DNA of 64,000 bases, taken from NCBI GenBank assembly GCA_052400665.1, contig JBQTGK010000012.1; one strand, 5' to 3'. The notes under the pieces were generated by a model, which was not told where the DNA came from, did not search any database, and saw only the letters and a program-made list of their open reading frames with translations. Numbering within the stretch: position 1 is the first letter of the stretch; each line of letters starts with the position of its first letter. Shown in pieces: positions 25,939-36,100 of the stretch. The position numbers and the translations under genes are program-made. The stretch comes from JBQTGK01 sp052400665. GTDB lineage: Bacteria; Bacteroidota; Bacteroidia; Bacteroidales; Marinifilaceae.

Positions 25939-28900
25939 TTAAGATCTGGGTATCGAGAAATAAAAAATAGATCCTTCATTTTCTTCCGATTCTAACCATA
26001 CCTCACCTTTTAATAACTCAACTAAACTTTTTACAATGGTTAAACCTAAACCTGCACCCCGATACAATTTTTTAGAATTAATTCGATCTTCTTTCCTAAA
26101 TCTGAGAAAAATAATATCATGTTTATCTTTTGAAATTCCAATGCCATTATCTTTTACATAAAAAACGATTCTTTCCTGTTCTAACTTACAACCGAATTCC
26201 ACAATACCTTTTTCAGTAAATTTAATTGCATTGCTAATTAAATTGGTAAGTATTTGCTTTAAACGAGCTGCATCGGTAAAAACCTTAAAATTATCGCTAG
26301 GCACACTATAGGTTAAATTGATATCATAATTATCAATAATATTAATTTTATTTAGAAATGTATGATGTAGAATTTCAAATATCTCTAGGACATTTACATC
26401 TTGCAATTTTAAACGTATCTGTCCCGATTCAATTTTCGAAATATCCATAATGTCATCAACCAATAATAACAATTCATTAGTATTAACATTCATGATTTCA
26501 ATGTATCTTTTTTTAGAAGCAGTATCAATAGCATTTTCCTGCATTAGTCTAGAAAAACCAACAATTGAATTTAATGGCGTTCTAATTTCGTGGGACATAT
26601 TTAGTAAAAATGCCGTTTTTAACCGATCTGATTCTTCAGCTTTATTTTTTGCCTGAATAAGTTCCTTTTCGTTTCGTTTGCGTTCTTTTATTACTTCTTC
26701 TTTTACAATTAATTCTCTGGTTTTTTCATCTAAGTTTTCTACTAACTTTTTTTGTATGCGTTTAAAATTCTGTTCTCTGATAAAAATATAAACATAAAAA
26801 GATAAAACAATTAAAATAATCAGAAGTAATTGAAACCATAATTTTTCCCAAAAATGCATTTTTATCTTAAAGGAAAAATCAATTTTCTGTTTTATTACGC
26901 TCCCATCAAAATTAAGAGCTTCAACAATAAAGCTATAATTCCCCGAGCTTAAATTAGAATAAGTTACGTTTCTTAATGACGAATATGCTGACCAAGTGTT
27001 ATCTGCACCTTTAAGCTTATATCGGTATTTTATTCGGTGAGGATCATTAAGTTTTATTGCTTTAAAGGAAAATTTTATTTTATAGAGACCTGGAGCTAAT
27101 TTTAATTTTTTCGAATCTTCCTTTTCTAAGCCATTTACCATAACAGAAGATATCTTTAAAAAAGGTTCAACTACAGGAGTTTTTTCCTTATCTGAATTGT
27201 AAATATATAATCCCTGTTCGGTGCCAAACCAAATGGAATTATCAGAACTTATACATGCATTATCATTAAAAATAATATTACTGTTGGTACTCATTATATT
27301 AGGTATCGTGCCAATATAATTGTTTGTCGTATAAATAATACTAATACCAGATTTATGAGCTACCCACACTCGTCCTTTAGTATCATTACCAATAGAATAA
27401 CAATAATTTGAAAGCACCCCGCTCATATTAGTGAAGTTAACAATTGAATCTCCTTTTAAACAAAATACACCACTCCCTTTTGTTCCAATCCATAAACTCC
27501 CATTAGAATCTTCTGTAATACAACTAATGTTAATAGCACTATTATTTTTATTGAGGTTTATCTTTTTAATTTTATTGTCTTTCAAATAAAGCAAATGCTT
27601 CGAAAAACAAGAAATCCATAATCTATTTTTCGAGTCAAGAAAAATATCTTTAATACTATTATGTGGTAAAATTCCTTTCCCCATATTATACCACTTTTTC
27701 TCTTTAGTTTTAATATTATAGCAACAAATCCCTTTTTCACTAGCAAACCATAAATTATCATTTTCTGCAACTATTTTATTAATTGAGTTCTCAAGATTTC
27801 CAGTTCGTATATTAATACGTGTAAAAGAATCGGATGTCTCTCCCTTATAATAGAGACCTGTTTTTTTTGTTCCCGCCCATAAATTTCCCTTAGGATACTC
27901 AAGTATTGCTGTAATTCTATCGGCAGGTAAGTTATCTGAGACACCGTAAAAATCAATAATATTTTTGGTATACTTATTTACTTTTGCAAGTCCTTTATTG
28001 GTTCCGATCCAATTGTATTGCTCTCCTTTAAAAATAGAGTAAACACTTTCACCATAAGCTTCTTTTTTTAATGGAATCAGTTCTTTTGCATCTGACAACA
28101 AACGACTTAATCCTCCACCATAAGTCCCAAACCAAATATGATTCTCCTGATCCTGATAAATTACTTTTATTTTATTTGAATTTAATCCATTTTCTTCGGT
28201 AAACTGTTTAGTAATAATATATCTCGAGGATTGCTTATTGTTAAGCATAAATCCACCATTAAAACTAGCAATCCATATATTATTTTCATTATCGATGAAT
28301 AAGCTCTGAGCATCTTTAATAGATGAATATACTTTACCAACAACAATATGATTTTTTATATTCTTAATATAAAATAACCCATTCTGTTTTGTTAGTACAA
28401 AAATTGAAGAATCTATTTTATGATTTTTTATATCAACTATATGATAATTGTTAAATTCAGATAAACTGCTTGTATTTAAAGTATTAGACTTGGTGATTTC
28501 TCCAATATAAATACCTTTTGTTGTGCCAATAATTAATTGATTTTTATTTATAAAAGATAAACAGGTAAGAGGTGTTTCTTGATTCCAATTTAACTTCACA
28601 CTTTCTAATTTTTTATTTATTTTAAATATTCCTCCGTTTTGAGAAGCAACAAAAATATTATTCTCATAATCATGCTCTATATCTTCAATTTCACTATTGT
28701 TAGAGAAATTAAACTTAACAGATTTTATTTTTTCATCCTCAATAAGACTAATTTTTCCATTATTATGCCCAATCCATAGATTTGAATTGCATTTGTGTGA
28801 ACATGAGATAAAATTACCCGATAAAGAATCTTTTAAGCCCAAATTAATAAATCCATAACCATCAAATTTCGACAAGCCATTCCCCGTACCAATCCATAAA

Positions 28901-29043
28901 TTACCTTTGTTATCCTGATTTAAACAATATATAAAATTTTGTGCTATCCCATACTCTATATTATATGTAACAAAGCGATTTACCTGACCATTTACATTAA
29001 AATAGCAGAGTAATAATAGTATTAGTTTTGAAATATATTTCAT
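25939..29043 (-). CDS. propeller sensor histidine kinase
   Basis: The 1034 aa protein has a signal peptide (ISKLILLLLCYFNVNGQ), Reg_prop propeller blades (KGNLWIGTGNGLSKFDG, NHIWFGTYGGGLSRLL), a Y_Y_Y domain (about 645-725), a membrane helix (about 735-757), a coiled coil and a HisKA domain with the phospho-accepting His818 in LLNMSHEIRTPLNS. The HATPase domain (about 915-1034) has N box ILTNLISNAIKFTEKG, G1 VKDNGIGIS and G2 GAGLGLTIVK. Unlike classic Bacteroidota hybrid systems it has no receiver or AraC domain, so a separate response regulator is needed; none is in the window. Its sensor half is clearly paralogous to the neighbouring SpoIIE protein. Confidence 0.93.
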   Translation of the reverse strand: MKYISKLILLLLCYFNVNGQVNRFVTYNIEYGIAQNFIYCLNQDNKGNLWIGTGNGLSKFDGYGFINLGLKDSLSGNFISCSHKCNSNLWIGHNNGKISLIEDEKIKSVKFNFSNNSEIEDIEHDYENNIFVASQNGGIFKINKKLESVKLNWNQETPLTCLSFINKNQLIIGTTKGIYIGEITKSNTLNTSSLSEFNNYHIVDIKNHKIDSSIFVLTKQNGLFYIKNIKNHIVVGKVYSSIKDAQSLFIDNENNIWIASFNGGFMLNNKQSSRYIITKQFTEENGLNSNKIKVIYQDQENHIWFGTYGGGLSRLLSDAKELIPLKKEAYGESVYSIFKGEQYNWIGTNKGLAKVNKYTKNIIDFYGVSDNLPADRITAILEYPKGNLWAGTKKTGLYYKGETSDSFTRINIRTGNLENSINKIVAENDNLWFASEKGICCYNIKTKEKKWYNMGKGILPHNSIKDIFLDSKNRLWISCFSKHLLYLKDNKIKKINLNKNNSAINISCITEDSNGSLWIGTKGSGVFCLKGDSIVNFTNMSGVLSNYCYSIGNDTKGRVWVAHKSGISIIYTTNNYIGTIPNIMSTNSNIIFNDNACISSDNSIWFGTEQGLYIYNSDKEKTPVVEPFLKISSVMVNGLEKEDSKKLKLAPGLYKIKFSFKAIKLNDPHRIKYRYKLKGADNTWSAYSSLRNVTYSNLSSGNYSFIVEALNFDGSVIKQKIDFSFKIKMHFWEKLWFQLLLIILIVLSFYVYIFIREQNFKRIQKKLVENLDEKTRELIVKEEVIKERKRNEKELIQAKNKAEESDRLKTAFLLNMSHEIRTPLNSIVGFSRLMQENAIDTASKKRYIEIMNVNTNELLLLVDDIMDISKIESGQIRLKLQDVNVLEIFEILHHTFLNKINIIDNYDINLTYSVPSDNFKVFTDAARLKQILTNLISNAIKFTEKGIVEFGCKLEQERIVFYVKDNGIGISKDKHDIIFLRFRKEDRINSKKLYRGAGLGLTIVKSLVELLKGEVWLESEENEGSIFYFSIPRS

Positions 29044-29061
29044 TTAAGTCAAGTATGTTAA

Positions 29062-30081
29062 CTATCTTTTTTTAATTGCTTTCATTTTTATTTGCGGTTT
29101 ATAAACCGGTGCACCACCAATGGGAATCGTAAAAAATGGCAGAGCTTCTCCATACTGATTACGCACCGATATTACCACATTATTATTTTTTATTAAGGCT
29201 GTACGTTTTTTTATGAACTGTAATTCTAATGATGTATTTTTTTCTCGATTTAAGATTGGAAATTTATTTCTAACCCACTGATTTTCCGACGATAAATCAC
29301 AAAGAATTCCATTTTTAGCTATTGAATTTATTCTTATGTAACCATCATTATCCCAATCAAAATTTGTAATTTCCACTGAAATAGTTTTATCATCTATAAA
29401 AGGATAGATCTGAGAGATATCATTCACATCGTTTGATAATCTAAAAGTATATTCATAAGTAAAAATGTTACCTCCTTCAACCTCCTTATTTTCATTTGAA
29501 TTTGTACTTAAAAAAAACTTATACAAATTTCCATCATCTCCTGAGACACCTTTAACAATTACCTTAAATACCCTACCTCCAAATTTTTCAATCAATTCCC
29601 CTTCAAAAGGATTAAAAGGACCAAAACTATACCATGTACTATCATACGTTATATCGGATTTAAAACTAGTTGATGCCAATAAATTTCCACTATCATATTC
29701 TCCTTCAGGATTTACATTATGGGAATCTTTATTCGACCAACATCCAATTCCTCCATAAACAGAATAATTAATTTCAGTATTAAAACTATTTTTTTGTTCA
29801 TCAATGGAACCTCCTGTATCAGGATCAAATACTCGTATATAAATTGGTTCAGTGGTACTCTCTGGAACCAGGAAAAAATAAATTTGTGTAAAATCATCAT
29901 CTCCCCACGACTCTTCTGCCCCTGATCCAAAAGTAACCAGATAGGGAATATTTTCTTCCTGTGCTGGTGCTAATTGCCCAAATAAATTACTAACTCCCAT
30001 AAAAAATACTAGCAATACAAAACTGCTTTTTTTAATTGCACTATTATTTATCTTACAAAAGATATTTTTTATAACCCCCAT
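29062..30081 (-). CDS. exported protein of unknown function in the surface operon
   Basis: The 339 aa product has an N-terminal hydrophobic export signal (SSFVLLVFFMGVSNLFGQ). The mature part is beta-rich with repeated acidic motifs (GSGAEESWGDDDFTQIYFF, FDPDTGGSIDEQ, TNFDWDNDGYIRI) that could bind calcium. I do not recognise a named domain. It ends with a basic stretch (KIKMKAIKKR is not a sorting domain). Position 18 bases before the histidine kinase and 34 bases after the PD40/PKD gene suggests it is part of the same surface complex; a ligand or lid for the sensors is conceivable but unproved. Confidence 0.75.
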   Translation of the reverse strand: MGVIKNIFCKINNSAIKKSSFVLLVFFMGVSNLFGQLAPAQEENIPYLVTFGSGAEESWGDDDFTQIYFFLVPESTTEPIYIRVFDPDTGGSIDEQKNSFNTEINYSVYGGIGCWSNKDSHNVNPEGEYDSGNLLASTSFKSDITYDSTWYSFGPFNPFEGELIEKFGGRVFKVIVKGVSGDDGNLYKFFLSTNSNENKEVEGGNIFTYEYTFRLSNDVNDISQIYPFIDDKTISVEITNFDWDNDGYIRINSIAKNGILCDLSSENQWVRNKFPILNREKNTSLELQFIKKRTALIKNNNVVISVRNQYGEALPFFTIPIGGAPVYKPQIKMKAIKKR

Positions 30082-30115
30082 GATTTAGATTTTTATAATT
30101 CTTATATCCTATGTC

Positions 30116-32173
30116 TCAATCACATATTAATTCGAACGTATATACGTTATTCTTATTTCGCTTATAAATTGTATCTGCTTCAATGCTATATACAACAGAA
30201 CGCAATCTATATTCTTCAATTCCCTGTACTAATAAATAGTCCACAATATTTTCTACTTCTTCGGCAGCCCGTTCAAACCTTTTTTTATCGATTGAATTAC
30301 TTGTTACTCCAATTTTAATTTCAACATCCGAGTTTGACAAAATAAATTGTGCCAAGCTAAATAGAACAGCATGAGAAGATTCTTCTAGTTCCTTTTTATT
30401 TGATTTATTTATGCTCTCATTATATTCATCCGATAATTTTTTTAAGGATAATTTTAAAGCTTGTTCCTCTTTATCTAATTTTATTTTTTGTCTATCTGCC
30501 TGTTCCTGATATATAGCTAAAGCCGGATTATTATTAGGATCATTAATCCAATCTTGATTATTAATCTGGTTAATTTCATACTCATGTTTTTTTGCTGCTG
30601 AAATAAAAAAGTTATTATCCATCGATTTAATTACTCTTCGTATGTCACTGGTAAAGACTAATAAAATAGGATGATATTCATTTTTATCATTTAATTTTCT
30701 TTTCTCGCTTATTTTTTCATTATCGCTGTCTTTCGCTTTTTTAATTATTACACTATTTGTTCTGTCATAAATGAGCAATTCTTTCATTACACATTGATGT
30801 AATTTTTTACCATTCTCATCTGCTTTACTTTCTACACCTAATTTTATATTGTAATGTCCAGGTTTTTGATATGCATGAAATATTTCCTCACCAGTCATTA
30901 AATTACCATCTCCTAAATCCCAATAGTAAGCTTGAATATCCATCGTCGGCAAATTGGTTTTTGTAGCACTTATAAACAATTCATTTTTAGCTTGATATTC
31001 ATCCTGACAATCAATAAAAGCTTGTTCATAATCAATAATTTCAAACTCAAAAGTATTTTGATTTACAAATACTTCTCCTGTTTTTTTATCAACTATATTA
31101 AGATCAACCTTATACGCACCAGCTTTCTCAAAACAATGTTCGGCTTCTTTTCCTTTTGATTTGATACCGTTTCCAAAGTCCCATTCATAATAGGTTAAAG
31201 TGGTATCAACAGGAATGTATTGTTCATCATAAAATACGTAACAATATTGATTTTGTTTTAAGCTATCGCAATTCTCCAATTGTGGAATTAATGTTTTAAA
31301 ACTAAAAATATCATCTTTCCCATTTCTATTGGTCGAAAAATATCCTTTTTCAAAATTAAGATCTGTAATTAAACCAAAATCATCAAATTCGGTATTTATA
31401 GGACTCGCCAACTGCACAGGTTTCTCCCACAGGCCTTTGTTTTTAAGTGAATAATAAATATCTAGCCCACCCTTAGAATTGTGCTTGTTTGAGGAGAAAA
31501 ACAGCGCTCCTGATCTAGAAATAAATGGATAGCACTCATTACCAGATGTATTTATTTTCTCTCCCAAATTTTGTGGCTTACTCCATCCTGCACTTGTTTT
31601 ATATGTAAAATATATATCTAATCCACCATATCCACCTGGCATATCTGATGCAAAATAGATTAAATTACCATACTCATTAATACTTGGCATTGTAAGATTA
31701 TAATTTGCATTATTAAACGTAAAAGCAATAGCTTCTGACCAAATACTATCTTTTAAAGATGAAAAAAATAAGCCTAAAGTATTATCTGGATCTGAATAAT
31801 CTTTCTTTCGTTTAGATACACGAGTATTTCTTGAATATACGATAAGAGTATCATTTAGTGCAAAAGATGCAGGTCCATCATTAAAATGCGTCATTAAGCT
31901 TTCAGATAATAGCTGAACCTGATTGTTGCTTTCTTCTTTTAACGGCACATAAAACATATTCAACAACTCTTTATTAGTGGGTGTCGAAAATGTAATAAAT
32001 AAATCTACTCTTTTATCAGAGCAAAAAACCAAGCCATCTTTATAATAAACAGGTGCAAACTCTTCATTCTGGAATGAACAAAAAGGCGCTAATTCTACTG
32101 AATAATGCTTTTTCTGAGCATGTAGAGAAAAAGAACACAAACTAATATATGTAAAAAGAATTATGTATTTCAT
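30116..32173 (-). CDS. PD40-PKD-OmpA-like envelope protein
   Basis: The 685 aa product has a signal peptide (FTYISLCSFSLHAQ), a WD40-like PD40 propeller (blades GNLIYFASDMPGGYGGLDIYF, GALFFSSNKHNSKGGLDIYYS; about residues 40-300), two PKD domains (YYEWDFGNGIKSKG.. and AYYWDLGDGNLMTGEE.., about 315-470) and a C-terminal region similar to OmpA (VEIKIGVTSNSIDKKRFERAAEEVENIVDYLLVQGIEEYRL shown here in parts) in which the peptidoglycan-binding NxxLSxxRA signature is degenerate. This layout recalls PorE/SprE-neighbour proteins that accompany PorP in type IX systems. It lies 9 bases after the PorP/SprF gene. Confidence 0.85.
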   Translation of the reverse strand: MKYIILFTYISLCSFSLHAQKKHYSVELAPFCSFQNEEFAPVYYKDGLVFCSDKRVDLFITFSTPTNKELLNMFYVPLKEESNNQVQLLSESLMTHFNDGPASFALNDTLIVYSRNTRVSKRKKDYSDPDNTLGLFFSSLKDSIWSEAIAFTFNNANYNLTMPSINEYGNLIYFASDMPGGYGGLDIYFTYKTSAGWSKPQNLGEKINTSGNECYPFISRSGALFFSSNKHNSKGGLDIYYSLKNKGLWEKPVQLASPINTEFDDFGLITDLNFEKGYFSTNRNGKDDIFSFKTLIPQLENCDSLKQNQYCYVFYDEQYIPVDTTLTYYEWDFGNGIKSKGKEAEHCFEKAGAYKVDLNIVDKKTGEVFVNQNTFEFEIIDYEQAFIDCQDEYQAKNELFISATKTNLPTMDIQAYYWDLGDGNLMTGEEIFHAYQKPGHYNIKLGVESKADENGKKLHQCVMKELLIYDRTNSVIIKKAKDSDNEKISEKRKLNDKNEYHPILLVFTSDIRRVIKSMDNNFFISAAKKHEYEINQINNQDWINDPNNNPALAIYQEQADRQKIKLDKEEQALKLSLKKLSDEYNESINKSNKKELEESSHAVLFSLAQFILSNSDVEIKIGVTSNSIDKKRFERAAEEVENIVDYLLVQGIEEYRLRSVVYSIEADTIYKRNKNNVYTFELICD

Positions 32174-32182
32174 ATTTAAAAA

Positions 32183-33103
32183 TCAAAAATGTCTTGGACT
32201 TAAAACTCTAATTGTATATTTAAAGTCGTATCGAATCATAAATTCATGTGATACTTTACTATAATTATTTATTGATGTATTATTTATATCCATTACATAC
32301 CCAATTCTCAGTTGTTTATTTAACTGTAAGTGAGTAAGTACTTTATATATTTTCTGCTCCGTATCATAGCCTAGGCCAAGACTATACTTGTTTAAATAAT
32401 CTAATTTACTAATAGCCAATAACCCAAAATCAGTATTTTTATTATAGCTAAATAATGCGGCTGGTTTTACCGATAAGTCTCGATTTAAATTATAAGTATA
32501 GTCGGCATTGACAAAATAGGTGTATTCTGAAATTTTATTTTGAGTTATATATTTGCCTCTTTTTTGATTATAGGTATGAGTTAGCAAATAAGGAATAGAT
32601 ATTCCTATGTTTAATTTTTCTAGAGTATAGTAAAGGCCTAAACTTACCTCGGGCATAATAAATGTTGGAGAATCTTTTGACAGTAATTCATCTCCTGGAT
32701 CATTTGCTAATAATTGCGTCCATTTTGTATTTACGCTATTTACCCCCACTCCTAACCCCATATAAAGAATTCCTCTGGAAAACTTTAATTTATATGCATA
32801 TATCCCCATTACGGAAGACTCATTGACAACTCCAATTTTTTCACTAATTACGCTTATTCCTAATGCCATGTGCTGCAAACGCAAAGGCGAATGAGCCGTA
32901 AAGGATTTTGTCGTAGGTGCATCATCGAACCCAACCCACTGATTTCGATAAACAGCAATAGCACTTAGTGCCTTTTCGTGACCTGTATAACCAGGATTTA
33001 TTACCAAAGGATTAAATATGAACTGATTTCGAAGTTCGTGAATTTGTCCAACTGTGTAAAAAGGTAGATAGAACAACATTATTAAGACAAAAATTCTTCT
33101 CAT
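32183..33103 (-). CDS. PorP/SprF-family type IX secretion outer-membrane protein
   Basis: The 306 aa product begins with a signal peptide (LIMLFYLPFYTVGQ) and the family hallmark QFIFNPLVINPGYTGHEKALSAIAVYRNQWVGFDDAPTT (given in part), followed by beta-barrel strands such as LGISVISEKIGVVNESS. SprF and related proteins are needed to export or anchor a specific giant partner with a type B C-terminal domain, often encoded next door. Here it follows the 2281 aa CHU_C protein with a single intergenic base, a strong sign that they are partners. Confidence 0.93.
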   Translation of the reverse strand: MRRIFVLIMLFYLPFYTVGQIHELRNQFIFNPLVINPGYTGHEKALSAIAVYRNQWVGFDDAPTTKSFTAHSPLRLQHMALGISVISEKIGVVNESSVMGIYAYKLKFSRGILYMGLGVGVNSVNTKWTQLLANDPGDELLSKDSPTFIMPEVSLGLYYTLEKLNIGISIPYLLTHTYNQKRGKYITQNKISEYTYFVNADYTYNLNRDLSVKPAALFSYNKNTDFGLLAISKLDYLNKYSLGLGYDTEQKIYKVLTHLQLNKQLRIGYVMDINNTSINNYSKVSHEFMIRYDFKYTIRVLSPRHF

Positions 33104-33104
33104 A

Positions 33105-36100
33105 TTATTTTTTTATTACAACACTACCCTTATATACTTTTCCTGATTCTAGACGAACAACATAAAAATATGTATCCATCATAAGTTGTTTTCCATCTTT
33201 AGTAGTACCATTCCAATCATTTTTATAATCTAAGTTTTTATATACCTCCAAGCCCGATCTATTAAAAACCATAAACTCAATATTTTCTATTAGCTGAATT
33301 CCCCGAATTACAAAAAAATCATTTTTCCCATCTCCATTAGGAGTAATTACCTGTGGAATAAACAATCCATCTATATATACACTGATTTCATCTGAATCTT
33401 CACAAATATAATTTTGTTCAGTCCACAATAATATATTTTTACCAATACTAAAATTTTGAGCATAAGTTTCAGATGACAGATAATTATCTATATCTGCATG
33501 ACCAGATATTATTGTCCATTCTCCTTGGCCCATGGTTGATAAAGTGGACTGAAGTTTCACTCTTTCAGAAAAATCCAGAAAAATATCATCTCCTGCATTT
33601 GCTACTGGCTGTTCATAAAAACTTAGATTGTAAAGACATAGAGAAGAGCAATGCTCGTTCTGTTCCTCCCAGGAAATATTATATTCCCCAGGCTTATCAA
33701 CCTTTATTGTAACATTCCTTGAGGTATTATCGGGTAAATATTCTACGTTTCCATCTCCTGAAATTAAAGACCATTGTCCTGAAAGTTTAGAATACGGAAT
33801 ATTCAAGTTTATCTCCGCTCCACAAATCTCCATACTTACCGATTCACAACTTATTGGGGCATCATAAAAAGAAATACTTACAACATCTGAATTCGAACAT
33901 GTTCCTGCTACTTCTGTCCAGGTGAATTCGTAAGTATCTGCTTCACTCACCTCTACGGTAGCATTTGGATCATTCTCGTTTGGAGTAAATGTAGCCGTTC
34001 CAGAGCCTGCTGTTTTGGTCCATGTTCCTGTACCTATGCTTGCACTGGCGGCTAAATCATAAACTAAACCACAAATGGCATCATCTGAACCCGCATTGGC
34101 AGTTGGAACGGAATTAAAAGTAATCGTCACCGCATCTGAATCAGAACAAGTTCCTGCTACTTCTGTCCAGGTGAATTCGTAAGTATCTTCTGTGCTTACT
34201 TCTACTGTAGCATTTGGATCGTTAATATCGGGAGTAAATGTAGCTGTTCCAGAACCTGCTATTTTGGTCCATGTTCCTGTACCTATACTTGGAATGGCGG
34301 CTAAATCATAAACTAAACCACAGACTGCATCGTCTGAACCTGCATCGGCAGTTGGAATTGGATTGAAAGTAATCGTCACCGCATCTGAATCAGAACAAGT
34401 TCCTTCTATTTCTGTCCAGGTGAATTCGTAAGTATCTTCAGTACTAACATTTACTGTTGCGTTTGGATCGTTAATATCGGGAGTAAAGCTTGCCGTTCCA
34501 GAGCCTGCTGTTTTGGTCCATGTTCCTGTGCCTATACTTGGAATGGCAGATAAATCATAAACTAAACCACAAATGGCATCGTCTGAACCTGCATCGGCAG
34601 TTGGAATTGGATTGAAAGTAATCGTCACCGCATCTGAATCAATGCATGTCCCTGCCACTTCTGTCCAGGTAAATTCGTAAGTATCTTCAGTACTAACATT
34701 TACTGTTGCGTTTGGATCATTCTCGTTTGGGGTAAATGTAGCCGTCCCAGAACCTGATGTTTTGGTCCAAGTTCCTGTGCCTATGCTTGGAATGGCAGAT
34801 AAATCATAAACTAAACCACAGACTGCATCGTCTGAACCTGCATTGGCTTCAGGTAATGGATTGAAAGTAATCGTCACCGCATCTGAATCCGAACAAGTTC
34901 CTGCAACTTCGGTCCAGGTGAATTCGTAAGTATCTTCCGTGCTTACTTCTACTGTAGCATTTGGATCATTCTCGTTTGGAGTAAATGTAGCCGTTCCAGA
35001 ACCTGATGTTTTGGTCCATGTTCCTGTGCCTATACTTGGAATGGCAGATAAATCATAAACTAAACCACAAATGGCATCGTCTGAACCTGCATCGGCAGTT
35101 GGAATTGGATTGAAAGTAATCGTCACCGCATCTGAATCCGAACAAGTTCCTACAACTTCGGTCCAGGTGAATTCGTAAGTATCTTCAACGCTTACTTCTA
35201 CTGTAGCATTGGGATCGCTGGCATTGGGTACAAATGTTGCTATGCCAGAACCTGATGTTTTGGTCCATGTTCCTGTGCCTATACTTGGAATGGCGGCTAA
35301 ATCATAAACTAAACCACAAATGGCATCATCTGAACCCGCATTGGCTTCAGGTAATGGATTGAAAGTAATCGTCACCGCATCTGAATCCGAACAAGTTCCT
35401 GCAACTTCGGTCCAGGTGAATTCGTAAGTATCTTCAGTACTAACATTTACTGTTGCATTTGGATCATTAATATCGGTAAAGGTTGCCGTTCCCGAACCTG
35501 AGGTTTTGGTCCATGTTCCTGTACCTATGCTTGGAATGGCAGATAAATCATAAACTAAACCACAGACTGCATCGTCTGAACCTGCATCGGCAGTTGGAAT
35601 TGGATTGAAAGTAATCGTCACCGCATCTGAATCAGAACAAGTTCCTGCTACTTCTGTCCAGGTAAATTCGTAAGTATCTTCAGTACTAACATTTACTGTT
35701 GCATTTGGATCATTCTCGTTCGGAGTAAATGTAGCCATCCCAGAACCTACAATTTTGGTCCATGTTCCTGTACCTATGCTTGGAATGGCGGCTAAATCGT
35801 AAGATAAACCACAGATTGCATCATCTGAACCTGCATTAGCTTCAGGAGATGGCTTGAAAGTAATAGTTACCGCATCAGAATCCGAACAAGTTCCTTCTAT
35901 TTCTGTCCAGGTGAATTCGTAAGTATCTTCAGTGCTTACTTCTACTCTGGCATTTGGATCATTTTCGTTTGGAGTAAATGTAGCCATTCCAGAACCTGCA
36001 ATTTTGGTCCATGTTCCTGTACCTATGCTTGGAATGGCAGATAAATCATAAACTAAACCACAGACTGCATCGTCTGAACCTGCATCGGCAGTTGGAATTG

